A program made the position numbers and the translations under genes. This document shows positions 16,470-23,230 of a DNA stretch of 64,000 nt, in pieces. Numbering within the stretch: the stretch's first letter is position 1; each line of letters starts with the position of its first letter. The stretch is from JAYFRL01 sp034925905 (GTDB lineage: Bacteria; Bacillota; Clostridia; Lachnospirales; Anaerotignaceae): the NCBI GenBank assembly GCA_034925905.1, contig JAYFRL010000016.1, forward strand, positions 24,480 to 88,479, given 5' to 3'. Below the pieces are notes generated by a model that was not told the DNA's origin, searched no databases, and was given only the letters and a program-made list of their open reading frames with translations.

Positions 16470-17918
16470 TCAGTCTTTTTCCCAGGCGCGGCTTTCTTCA
16501 AACCAGCCAAGAATCTTTGTATCAATTTGACCTTCAAGAGCCATGGATGACAATATGCTTAAGGTTTTTTCAACTGTCATCGGAGCTTTATATGGCCTGT
16601 CTCTCGCCGTAAGGGCATCAAACACATCAAGAATTGTAAGAAGCCGCACTTCTCTTGGAATCTCATCGCCTTTTAAACCCAAAGGATAACCTTCTCCGTT
16701 TAAAAGCTCATGATGTGCTCCTGCCCATTCAGGAACTTTTTTATATTTTTTGGAAAATGCCATCTCGTCCAACATTTTAGACGTCATTAAAACATGGCTT
16801 TCCATTATTTTTCGTTCATCAGGTGTAAGCGTACCTTTGCGAACCAACAGGAAATTAAGCTCTTCTGGAGAAAGCCATGGCCTTTCTTCCCCATTTTCAT
16901 CTTCATACGTCATTTTGCCAAGCTCCCGAATTTTTTCAAAAAGCTCCTCGTTCAAAAACGGAGCCATATTTGCCTTTTCTATCAAAATATCGGCGTTATG
17001 CAGCTTGTCTTTTATATCCCCGGCCTTTTCCGCACTTATATTTCCGTTTAATAACGCTATCTCGGTTAAAAGGTCTATAACCTGAAAACGGTGTTTTACG
17101 CTTGATATAAAAACACCTAGGCGGCTGCTTTTATCCATAACTTCAAGAGGAATAACAAGTTTTCCAACATCGTGCAGCCAAATGCTCATTAAAAACTGGT
17201 GTTTTTCATCTTCTGTAAATGTCCAATCTTTTTTGCTTTCTCCATTTAGCCAATTTATAAATTTTTCACCATATCTAACCATGTTTCTTGTATGGTTTGC
17301 ATTATATGGAGTTCTGGCGTCTATAGCTGTTGACATAACTCGAACAAAGGAATCCAGAGTCTCCGAAATCTCCTTTGCATAGTTCATCTTTGTAAGGCTT
17401 ATTGCAGCCTGGGAAGCTAAAGACGATATAACCAGCTCAAACTCCGGATTAAACGGTATTATTTTCCCTGATTCGTCCTGGGCGTTTATAAGCTGAAGTA
17501 CTCCTATTACATCCCCATAATCGTCTTCCATAGGTACAACAAGCATGGATTTTGTTTTATAGCCGGTAATTGCATCATACTTTCTGGGCCCCGAAAAATC
17601 ATACAACAGGTTCTCATATACATCAGGAAGATTTATAAGCTTTTTATCTATCGCGGCACAGGAGCACACGTTACTCCTAGACATTTTAACGGGAGAAAGC
17701 GAAATAATGTCGTTTCCTCCCTTATAAACGCCTTTTGACTTTGTAACCATTATTTTAAATTTTAATCCTTCTTCGGTATTTATATATAAGGTTCCGCCGT
17801 CGCAATCCGTTATATCCATAGCCGCGTCAAGTATAATTTGAAGCAGACGGTTTGAATCTTTTTCGCTGGAAAGAGAAACTCCTATTTCAAGAAGTTGTTT
17901 AATGTCTAAACCACTCAT
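16470..17918 (-). CDS. GAF - HD-GYP phosphodiesterase
   Basis: 482 residues, cytoplasmic. The GAF domain (about 20-180) is of the cyclic-nucleotide-sensor style (TGYKTKSMLVVP, GVLQLINAQ), with only part of the NKFDE motif (N145, F156, E161). The HD-GYP domain (about 190-475) has HDVGK (249-253), ESH (373-375), HH (402-403), GYP (410-412) and RLLTILDVFDALTARDRPYK. The usual HHExxDGxGYP reads HHELLNGEGYP. About 90 residues are inserted between the HD and HH parts. It would hydrolyse c-di-GMP or a related cyclic nucleotide. The first four bases overlap the metallo-hydrolase stop. Confidence 0.88.
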   Translation of the reverse strand: MSGLDIKQLLEIGVSLSSEKDSNRLLQIILDAAMDITDCDGGTLYINTEEGLKFKIMVTKSKGVYKGGNDIISLSPVKMSRSNVCSCAAIDKKLINLPDVYENLLYDFSGPRKYDAITGYKTKSMLVVPMEDDYGDVIGVLQLINAQDESGKIIPFNPEFELVISSLASQAAISLTKMNYAKEISETLDSFVRVMSTAIDARTPYNANHTRNMVRYGEKFINWLNGESKKDWTFTEDEKHQFLMSIWLHDVGKLVIPLEVMDKSSRLGVFISSVKHRFQVIDLLTEIALLNGNISAEKAGDIKDKLHNADILIEKANMAPFLNEELFEKIRELGKMTYEDENGEERPWLSPEELNFLLVRKGTLTPDERKIMESHVLMTSKMLDEMAFSKKYKKVPEWAGAHHELLNGEGYPLGLKGDEIPREVRLLTILDVFDALTARDRPYKAPMTVEKTLSILSSMALEGQIDTKILGWFEESRAWEKD

Positions 17919-18712
17919 AAAATTATCTCCTCTTGGCTACGTGCAAAAAAGCAATTTCTTTCAAGTTTCAAAGAAGCAGCATCAAGTTCACTGTCGGTTC
18001 GCCATGGATCATGGTGAAACAAAGCCGTTTCCCTTGAGTTTGAAATAGCACCTATATAAGCTGCCTGCTCATATGACGAATGGCCCCATCCTTTTCTGTA
18101 TTTAAATTCATAGTCTGTATATTGGGCATCGCAAATTAAAAGAGAAGAATCCTTTGCAAAATAAGCAAGCTCTTCTATTGACTCGGGAGTTGCTTCAAAA
18201 TCCGTAGCATAAACCACACAAACACCGTCGCTTGAAAGGCGGTATATCGTTGAACCGTTTGGATGGTTTGATTCCATTGTGTCTACAGAAACATCATTGA
18301 TTTTAAAGTTTTCTGAAATATCATAAAATTTTATATCGGAAGGCAACATAGAGATATTTACTGGCCAAAGAGGCTCAGAAAGCACAAGCTCCGCCTGGTC
18401 TCTTGCAGACAAACATCCTCTACGCTCGGCATATAAAGATATTTTACGCTTTTCCTGATATAAAGGAGAAAAAGAAGGCAACCCAAGCAAATGATCCAAA
18501 TGAGGATGGCTTATTAAAATTGAAATCGGAGAACCATATGGGATATATGATTCCGCATTTTTTATCCCGCTCCCGGCATCAAGTATTATATTTGTATCTC
18601 CAAATTTAACAAGCACGCAGGAAGTTTCTCCACCATATTTCAAAAAATCTTTCCCGCTAACAGGAGTTGAGCCTCGGGCGCCAAGAAATACGGCTTTATT
18701 AATCCTGTTCAT
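17915..18712 (-). CDS. Metallo-beta-lactamase-fold hydrolase, class II phosphodiesterase-like
   Basis: 265 residues. The start at 18712 is fixed by GGAGG seven bases upstream. The zinc motif HPHLDHLLG (69-77) closely follows the class II cAMP phosphodiesterase pattern HxHLDHxxG, and later parts (DAGSGI, YATDFEA, CDAQYTD, FHHDPWRTD) complete an MBL active site. It is the first gene of a five-gene operon that also encodes a class III cyclase. Cleavage of a cyclic nucleotide is therefore a reasonable guess, but related COG1235 proteins have other substrates. Confidence 0.8.
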   Translation of the reverse strand: MNRINKAVFLGARGSTPVSGKDFLKYGGETSCVLVKFGDTNIILDAGSGIKNAESYIPYGSPISILISHPHLDHLLGLPSFSPLYQEKRKISLYAERRGCLSARDQAELVLSEPLWPVNISMLPSDIKFYDISENFKINDVSVDTMESNHPNGSTIYRLSSDGVCVVYATDFEATPESIEELAYFAKDSSLLICDAQYTDYEFKYRKGWGHSSYEQAAYIGAISNSRETALFHHDPWRTDSELDAASLKLERNCFFARSQEEIIL

Positions 18713-18771
18713 TATAATCCTCCAACAACAATAATGTAAAAAACAGCATATTTTTATAATATCATACAAAT

Positions 18772-18792
18772 TTTTGGTTGTATATACCAAAA
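18772..18792. promoter_or_regulatory. Inverted repeat upstream of the five-gene signalling operon
   Basis: Arms TTTTGGT (18772-18778) and ACCAAAA (18786-18792) with a 7-base spacer, 60 bases before the first start codon. A TATTAT hexamer lies at 18756-18761 on the minus strand, but no good -35 accompanies it, so an activator-dependent promoter is possible. Confidence 0.4.
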
Positions 18793-18947
18793 CCTAAAAT
18801 TTAAACATGAAAATCTGTAATATTTACCAAAAAAGAGCTGCAAAAAGGTACAAATTTAATATTAATTGATATTATTATGTTGTTTTTGTAACCAATATTT
18901 TTATGTATCAACTTATGCTCCAATCTATTTGGTTTTACTTTAAATAT

Positions 18948-19139
18948 TTATTTGGACAACTTATCCTTTTCATCTGAAAAAAATTCAATTTTCCCACATG
19001 CCGGGCATAAAAATATTTCAACGGCCAATGACCCGGAAAAAAGATTCCCCAGCGTCCCTGTTAAAAACCCAACATGACCAAGCTGAATGTCTTCTTTTCC
19101 CAAAAATTTCATTTCGGAATTGCAACGTAAGCAATTCAT
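18948..19139 (-). CDS. Small zinc-ribbon protein
   Basis: 63 residues with an N-terminal CLRC pair (Cys3, Cys6) and a CPAC pair (Cys45, Cys48) that could bind one zinc, separated by a Gly-rich hydrophobic stretch. The start at 19139 is chosen because AGGAGG is seven bases upstream; the ATG at 19145 is too close. Similar short proteins are annotated as zinc-ribbon or nucleic-acid-binding proteins without known function. Confidence 0.7.
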   Translation of the reverse strand: MNCLRCNSEMKFLGKEDIQLGHVGFLTGTLGNLFSGSLAVEIFLCPACGKIEFFSDEKDKLSK

Positions 19140-19289
19140 ATACATACCTCCTAAATTTTAATAATCCACTTAATTATATTAAAAACCAGCATGCGAAAAC
19201 AAGCATAATTTTAAGCCTGATATATATTATAATACCCGGGGCTTAAAACAATTCAAAATTATTTAGATAAAATATCTTTTGTATTTGCA

Positions 19290-19526
19290 TCAATATGTTA
19301 AAATAAGCTTTACCGCCGTTTTATAGCCTACCAAAAAAGCACTTCGTCTCTCCATCTGCAGCATTTCCACAAGCATCTCATAAGCATCGTTTTCCTTTTC
19401 GGCATCCTTGATAAGGGATATGTATTCCTTATAGAATTTTTCATAAGCTTTATCCATTTCGGCAAACCTAAAAAACTCGGGTTCTTCACTTGAATCCATC
19501 ATTTCAAACAAACGCTCTACATCCAT
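19290..19526 (-). CDS. Small acidic helical protein (possibly DUF6809)
   Basis: 78 residues, mostly predicted helical and acidic at the N-terminus (MDVERLFEMMDSSEE), with a C-terminal RSAFLVGYKTAVKLI segment. The layout resembles the DUF6809 family seen in Clostridia and their mobile elements. The function is unknown. It sits between the signalling operon and an XRE/ImmA pair. Confidence 0.55.
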   Translation of the reverse strand: MDVERLFEMMDSSEEPEFFRFAEMDKAYEKFYKEYISLIKDAEKENDAYEMLVEMLQMERRSAFLVGYKTAVKLILTY

Positions 19527-19676
19527 TTTTTACCTTCCCCCTTATTTTAATTGTTTATTCTCCCTGATCTTTAGAAAAAGCGTTCCTCATCTCCCAAATT
19601 TTTGCTCCATTTATTCTTTAAAATTATTGTTCTGTTTTGTATAAAATTTTTAGATAAAATATACCGCGAAGCTTTT

Positions 19677-19693
19677 ATCAACATATCGTTGAT
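19677..19693. promoter_or_regulatory. XRE operator-like site 1
   Basis: Perfect palindrome ATCAAC-N5-GTTGAT upstream of the XRE gene. Confidence 0.6.
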
Positions 19694-19731
19694 GAAAATA
19701 TATCATCCTTCTGTATATTTGTCAATAATAA

Positions 19732-19748
19732 ATCAACTAATTGTTAAT
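19732..19748. promoter_or_regulatory. XRE operator-like site 2
   Basis: Same arrangement with one mismatch: ATCAAC-N5-GTTAAT. Confidence 0.5.
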
Positions 19749-19752
19749 AATA

Positions 19753-19780
19753 TTGAAAGACAACATATTGTTGATATAAT
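19753..19780 (+). promoter_or_regulatory. Promoter of XRE gene with embedded operator
   Basis: TTGAAA (19753-19758) and TATAAT (19775-19780) are 16 bases apart. The third operator copy (GACAAC-N5-GTTGAT, 19759-19775) fills the spacer exactly, as expected for autorepression. Confidence 0.7.
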
Positions 19781-19800
19781 AAAATAAAGGGGGAATAAAT

Positions 19801-20157
19801 ATGATTAATAAAAGACTGGGTGATTTGGTTGTGAGTTCCGGGAAAACTCAATTTCAGATAGCAAAAGAGCTTAACATAAGCCCTCAAAGATTTAATTTTT
19901 ACGTAACGGGGAAAAGAGAGCCCGACAACGAAATGTTAAATTCTTTGGCAAATTATTTTAGTGTTTCGGCAGATTATTTGCTGGGCCGCAGCTCAAAAAA
20001 AGAGCCCGCCAAAAAAGACGGCGAGCCCAAAACAAATACTGTTAAAATAGCAGGGCGCGATGGAACCTTTGTTGAAAAAAAGCTTTCAGACGACCAGATA
20101 AATGCCCTTAAATTAATAATTGAGCAAATGCCCGATGCGACAGATCCAAGGTTATAA
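19801..20157 (+). CDS. XRE-family HTH transcriptional repressor
   Basis: 118 residues. The N-terminal helix-turn-helix (about 5-63) includes TQFQIAKELNISPQRFNFYV and ends in SVSADYLLGR, typical of phage/ICE-type repressors. A short linker and a C-terminal helix follow. The gene has a strong GGGGGA ribosome site and three palindromes upstream. It is convergent with, and overlaps by six bases, an ImmA-type protease gene. ImmR/ImmA pairs of ICEBs1 work as repressor and antirepressor protease; here the orientation is tail-to-tail, which is unusual. Confidence 0.88.
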   Translation: MINKRLGDLVVSSGKTQFQIAKELNISPQRFNFYVTGKREPDNEMLNSLANYFSVSADYLLGRSSKKEPAKKDGEPKTNTVKIAGRDGTFVEKKLSDDQINALKLIIEQMPDATDPRL

Positions 20158-20706
20158 TTTGTTTTTTTTTATATAATCCTTAAACTGTTCATATACCTGT
20201 TTTTCTAAATTAGACGTAAAAAATTTATTTATCTTATACAGGTCTTTCATCCGTTCAATCCGGTATTCTGCTGCTTTCCGGCTTATATCGCAAAGCTTCA
20301 TTATATCTTCCACCGTCTTTGCGTTGCAACCCCACAATACGCAAGCGGGAGCTAGAAGCCTTGAAGCAAATATGTTTGCGGCAGTTTCAATAGGGTTATC
20401 CCTTGGGTCAGGCTCACGGTTTATAAGCTGATACTCCCCAACATGGCCTAAAAGTATATGCCCAAGCTCATGTGCCGCCGTAAACCTCTGGCGTGAAATA
20501 GCAGCGTTTGAATTTATATAGATCGTGGGTTTACCATCAATTATTGTTGAATATCCGTCATCTAAATTATGCGAAGTATATAACTTTATATCAATACCCA
20601 TATTGCCGCATAAAACACCGATCCGCACAGGTAATTCTCTCACCTCCTCTTTTAGTAATATCTCCCAAGATAAATCCCTTGACATTTTATAATTTTTATA
20701 TGTCAT
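20152..20706 (-). CDS. ImmA/IrrE-family metallo-endopeptidase
   Basis: 184 residues. The zinc protease motif HELGH (79-83) sits in TAAHELGHILLGHVG, followed by a downstream NPIETAANIFASRLL helix with the third-ligand Glu region. This is the COG2856 domain. A C-terminal extension of about 55 residues is basic. Such proteases cleave XRE-type repressors during mobile element induction or DNA damage. The XRE protein encoded convergently is the obvious candidate target. The ribosome site GAGGTGATTGT lies inside a small RNA hairpin. Confidence 0.85.
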   Translation of the reverse strand: MTYKNYKMSRDLSWEILLKEEVRELPVRIGVLCGNMGIDIKLYTSHNLDDGYSTIIDGKPTIYINSNAAISRQRFTAAHELGHILLGHVGEYQLINREPDPRDNPIETAANIFASRLLAPACVLWGCNAKTVEDIMKLCDISRKAAEYRIERMKDLYKINKFFTSNLEKQVYEQFKDYIKKNKL

Positions 20707-20713
20707 ACAATCA

Positions 20714-20733
20714 CCTCTATTTTATTGTAGAGG
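20714..20733 (-). promoter_or_regulatory. Hairpin covering the immA-like ribosome site
   Basis: Inverted repeat CCTCTA/TAGAGG with an 8-base loop. The 3' arm holds the GAGG ribosome-binding core of the protease gene, so translation could be reduced when folded. Confidence 0.45.
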
Positions 20734-20780
20734 CACGAAAACAAAAAAAATACAACATGGTTTTAAGGGACGATTAAAAA

Positions 20781-20804
20781 ACCTGCCTAAAGCATTAGGC
20801 AGGT
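20781..20804 (-). terminator. Minus-strand intrinsic terminator with no assigned gene
   Basis: 10-base arms (20781-20790, 20795-20804), loop AGCA, followed on the minus strand by TTTTTT. It would stop minus-strand transcription arriving from the tRNA/tmRNA side, but the tmRNA already has its own terminator. Confidence 0.75.
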
Positions 20805-20848
20805 CAACTAGTGGTTTTATATACACATATTTTTTTAGGCGGCATATA

Positions 20849-20890
20849 TTTCCTGAAAATTATAAAGCCTACAGGCTTTTTTCAGAAATA
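20849..20890 (+). other. Imperfect 42-base hairpin with U-run
   Basis: ATTT..CTGAAAA pairs with the later TTTCAG.AAAT around an inner AAAGCC-TACA-GGCTTT stem-loop that runs into TTTT. It is terminator-like on the plus strand, upstream of the tRNA promoter. Confidence 0.4.
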
Positions 20891-20926
20891 CAAGAACACA
20901 AAGCCTGCCGTTCTTTATTCGTACTA

Positions 20927-20954
20927 TTGACATTTTACTCCAAAATAGTATAAT
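20927..20954 (+). promoter_or_regulatory. tRNA-Gly promoter
   Basis: TTGACA (20927-20932) and TATAAT (20949-20954), 16-base spacer, ending 11 bases before the tRNA. Confidence 0.85.
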
Positions 20955-20965
20955 CATATTCATCC

Positions 20966-21036
20966 GCGGGTGTAGTTCAATGGCAGAACGTCAGCTTCCC
21001 AAGCTGAACACGTGAGTTCGATTCTCATCACCCGCT
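20966..21036 (+). tRNA. tRNA-Gly (anticodon CCC)
   Basis: 71 nucleotides plus post-transcriptional CCA. Acceptor arm GCGGGTG/CACCCGC, D arm GTTC/GAAC, anticodon arm TCAGC/GCTGA with loop TTCCCAA, T arm with TTCGATT. The loop places CCC at 34-36, decoding GGG. The sequence otherwise resembles the common Gly-TCC tRNA of Firmicutes. CCA is not encoded. Confidence 0.93.
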
Positions 21037-21340
21037 TATTTTTGTGCCTCTAAGTGCTTTTGCACATATGGTATTACATTATGGATAACTATTAAGGCGT
21101 GAATGATTAAAACAGATACCGTTATGAAAAATATATCAACTTACCTTTGGCAAAAAACATATTGAAGCATATAGTACAGTTACGGTTTTTATGGAAAGTT
21201 TAATGTTTGATACTTCTCTTGTCCTGTGCTTACAGGGCTTTTGTTTATATTTTGTATAATATTCCGTTTAGTGTAATAGTCTGAAATATTATAAAAGCAT
21301 CTGTTTTTTAATATTTTCTGTACAATGCAAAAAAGGGGAA
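21037..21340. other. Non-coding stretch between tRNA-Gly and the tmRNA terminator
   Basis: About 300 AT-rich bases without a credible gene. A small hairpin with arms TCCTGT/ACAGGG near 21222-21236, followed by CTTTTG, may terminate the tRNA transcript. Short open frames in two registers are interrupted by stops. They may be decayed coding sequence but cannot be assigned. Confidence 0.4.
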
Positions 21341-21375
21341 AGCCCTGAAATTCAAAAATTTTGAATTTCAGGGCT
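21341..21375 (-). terminator. tmRNA terminator
   Basis: Perfect 17-base arms (21341-21357, 21359-21375) with GCCCTG at the base. It begins nine bases after the tmRNA 3' end and is followed on the minus strand by a C/T-rich tract ending in TTTTTT. Confidence 0.85.
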
Positions 21376-21383
21376 TAATTTAG

Positions 21384-21733
21384 TGGAGATGAGGAGAATC
21401 GAACTCCTGTCCGAAAACCCATCCGTATGAACTTCTCCCATCACAGTCGGTTATTTAAAATTCCCTCCACCTGCCGTCAACCAACAGACTGCAGGCTTTG
21501 GTAGCTTCATAGTTCTTTTTTTACCTCAAAGCTTTGGCAAAAAAGTTCCCCGTATAGTCGATGCCGGACTCCATGTCTACAGGAAAACAAGGGCCGACAG
21601 CAGCTTTAATTAAGCTGCAACGTAATTTAATTCGTTGTCGTTTATTTTAAATTTTTCCGGCTTAGTACGCAGTTACCGGTCTGCGGATGGCTATCCAATA
21701 CTTCAAAATCCCCGTCGAAACCATTACATCCCC
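21384..21733 (-). ncRNA. ssrA: tmRNA
   Basis: 350 nucleotides. The 5' end GGGGATG pairs with 3' CATCTCC, with a T-arm GTTCGATTCTCC. The tag frame on the minus strand (21642 to 21613, stop 21612-21610) reads NDNELNYVAA followed by TAA. With the tRNA-borne alanine the tag would be ANDNELNYVAA, the usual 11 residues. The resume codon is therefore probably AAC; the preceding triplet is ATA. The 3' CCA is not encoded. smpB lies immediately upstream on the same strand. Confidence 0.95.
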
Positions 21734-21762
21734 ATGACATGAATATATACGTTGATTTCAGG

Positions 21763-22236
21763 CTAAAGGTTTAAGTTTTGAATCTTAAATTCTTTTTCCG
21801 CCTGACGTCTTTGATCGCTCTTTGCTATGGATTCCCGCTTATCATAAATCTTTTTGCCCTTTGCAATAGCTATATCAAGCTTAACAAGGCTTCCGTCAAA
21901 ATATATCTTAAGCGGAACAACAGTATATCCTGTCGCGGTTATTGCACCTAAAATCTTGTTTATTTCGCTTTTATGGAGCAGCAGTTTTCTTGTTCTTAAA
22001 GGGTCTTTATTAAATATATTTCCCTTCTCATATGGGCTTATATTCATATTATGAATATAAGCTTCCCTGCCCTCTATTTTGATATAGCTTTCTTTAAGGC
22101 TACACTTTCCTTCTCTTAAAGATTTAACCTCAGTTCCGACAAGAGCTATCCCTGCCTGAAAGGTTTCATCTATAAAATACTCATGATATGCTTTCTTATT
22201 TTGGGCTATAAGCCTCATCTTAAATTCCTTTGCCAT
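21763..22236 (-). CDS. smpB: SsrA-binding protein
   Basis: 157-residue SmpB, the partner of tmRNA in ribosome rescue. It has the OB-fold core (AYHEYFIDETFQAGIALVGTEVKSLREGKCSLKESY), the HNMNISPYE motif and the basic C-terminal tail KKIYDKRESIAKSDQRRQAEKE. Length matches the family. The gene is 29 bases upstream of ssrA on the same strand, a common pairing. Ribosome site TGAGGTG. Confidence 0.97.
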   Translation of the reverse strand: MAKEFKMRLIAQNKKAYHEYFIDETFQAGIALVGTEVKSLREGKCSLKESYIKIEGREAYIHNMNISPYEKGNIFNKDPLRTRKLLLHKSEINKILGAITATGYTVVPLKIYFDGSLVKLDIAIAKGKKIYDKRESIAKSDQRRQAEKEFKIQNLNL

Positions 22237-22414
22237 AAAAGCACCTCAAAACATAAATAACAAAACCAACGCTTTTCTTAAATAAGTATATCATAACTTG
22301 CATAAAAAAGAAAATATATTTGAATCACAAAATTTGACATGCAAAACATTTAAGATATAAAAATTAATATATTATGTTGTATTAAATCTATTTTATAATT
22401 CTTTTAACACCTAA

Positions 22415-22780
22415 GATTTTTGTTTTCTATATGCAACCCCAGGTCAGATTTTCATGATGTTAAGCAGTCTTATCCGCGACGATTACAAGAGATTGCCGTT
22501 TACATTTATGGGTAAATCCACCTGTTCAGACGCATGGGTTAAAACATTCATTACCGGAGAGCCGGGGCTTTCAATTTCATGCTTTACAAAAAAAATTAGC
22601 AGGGTTTCTAATGACCAAATGCTTATAACCGTTACGCCTAAAGATCTTGTAAAAATAGCTGATGAACTTGAAAGCTTACATAAGACCGGATTAAGATACC
22701 CAATGGCAGCATACAGCAGCTACAACAGACGTAAAATACGGTCTTCCCCCACATTATTACGATTGTTAAAAAAAATTTAG
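22415..22780 (+). pseudogene. DUF169-type protein fragment, C-terminal half only
   Basis: The frame encodes the C-terminal part of a DUF169-like protein: a Cys-containing AWVKTFITGEPGLSISCF segment and an LITVTPKDLVKIADELESL helix. In-frame homologous-looking sequence (YATPGQIFMM) continues upstream of the ATG at 22454 to a stop at 22412-22414. Full-length family members are about twice as long. No ribosome site precedes the ATG. I read this as a remnant of a larger gene, although a short expressed protein cannot be excluded. Confidence 0.5.
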
Positions 22781-22812
22781 TGCCTCAGCTTTCTAAAAAA
22801 GCTGAGGCACTT
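22779..22812. terminator. Bidirectional terminator
   Basis: 14-base arms (AGTGCCTCAGCTTT and its complement) around an A-rich loop, between the DUF169 remnant and rqcP. Confidence 0.85.
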
Positions 22813-22850
22813 TATATAACTAAGCCACATCTTGTTTTCCCTGCAAAGTA

Positions 22851-23093
22851 TCAGCCTATACTTTCATACATGTTGGCGGCTTCTTCTTTTCTGGGGTTTT
22901 CGGCTACGGATAAAACCTTTAGCTTTGTAATATTACTTCCAAACCTTATTTCTATTATATCATCTATTTTAACCTCTGCTCCGGCTTTTGCCGTTTTTCC
23001 GTTTATTGAAACACGACCCCCATCGCAGGCTTCGTTTGCAACCGTACGCCTTTTAATTATCCTTGAAACCTTAAGATACTTATCCAAACGCAT
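22851..23093 (-). CDS. rqcP: S4-domain RNA-binding protein RqcP (YabO)
   Basis: 80 residues consisting of one S4 RNA-binding domain (MRLDKYLKVSRIIKRRTVAN, then GRVSINGKTAKAG). In Bacillus, RqcP joins RqcH on stalled 50S subunits in ribosome quality control. The mazG-hup-rqcP order matches the yabN-hbs-yabO type neighbourhoods of Firmicutes. The start at 23093 is set by GGAG eight bases upstream. Confidence 0.9.
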   Translation of the reverse strand: MRLDKYLKVSRIIKRRTVANEACDGGRVSINGKTAKAGAEVKIDDIIEIRFGSNITKLKVLSVAENPRKEEAANMYESIG

Positions 23094-23177
23094 TTTTAAA
23101 AGCTCCTTCTTTAAAATCAATCAAAAGCATTATATCAAAAAACAAAGCCTTTTTCTATGAAAAAATAAAGGCAAATA

Positions 23178-23207
23178 AAAAATCCACACTAAAAAGTATG
23201 GATTTTT
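23178..23207 (-). terminator. Partial terminator between hup and rqcP
   Basis: AAAAATCCA pairs with TGGATTTTT, the stem being extended through one mismatch, with a 6-base loop. It would lower rqcP expression relative to hup. Confidence 0.65.
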
Positions 23208-23230
23208 ATGCGTGTTTTTGTTTTAAAACA

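Noticed and set aside
21100..21300. Possible decayed integrase next to tRNA-Gly
   Set aside because: Short peptide stretches in two frames show none of the tyrosine recombinase motifs, and no duplicated tRNA 3' end (attachment site) was found.
22454..22780. Complete 108-residue gene
   Set aside because: Homologous-looking sequence continues in frame upstream of the ATG and no ribosome site precedes it, so a truncated remnant is more likely.
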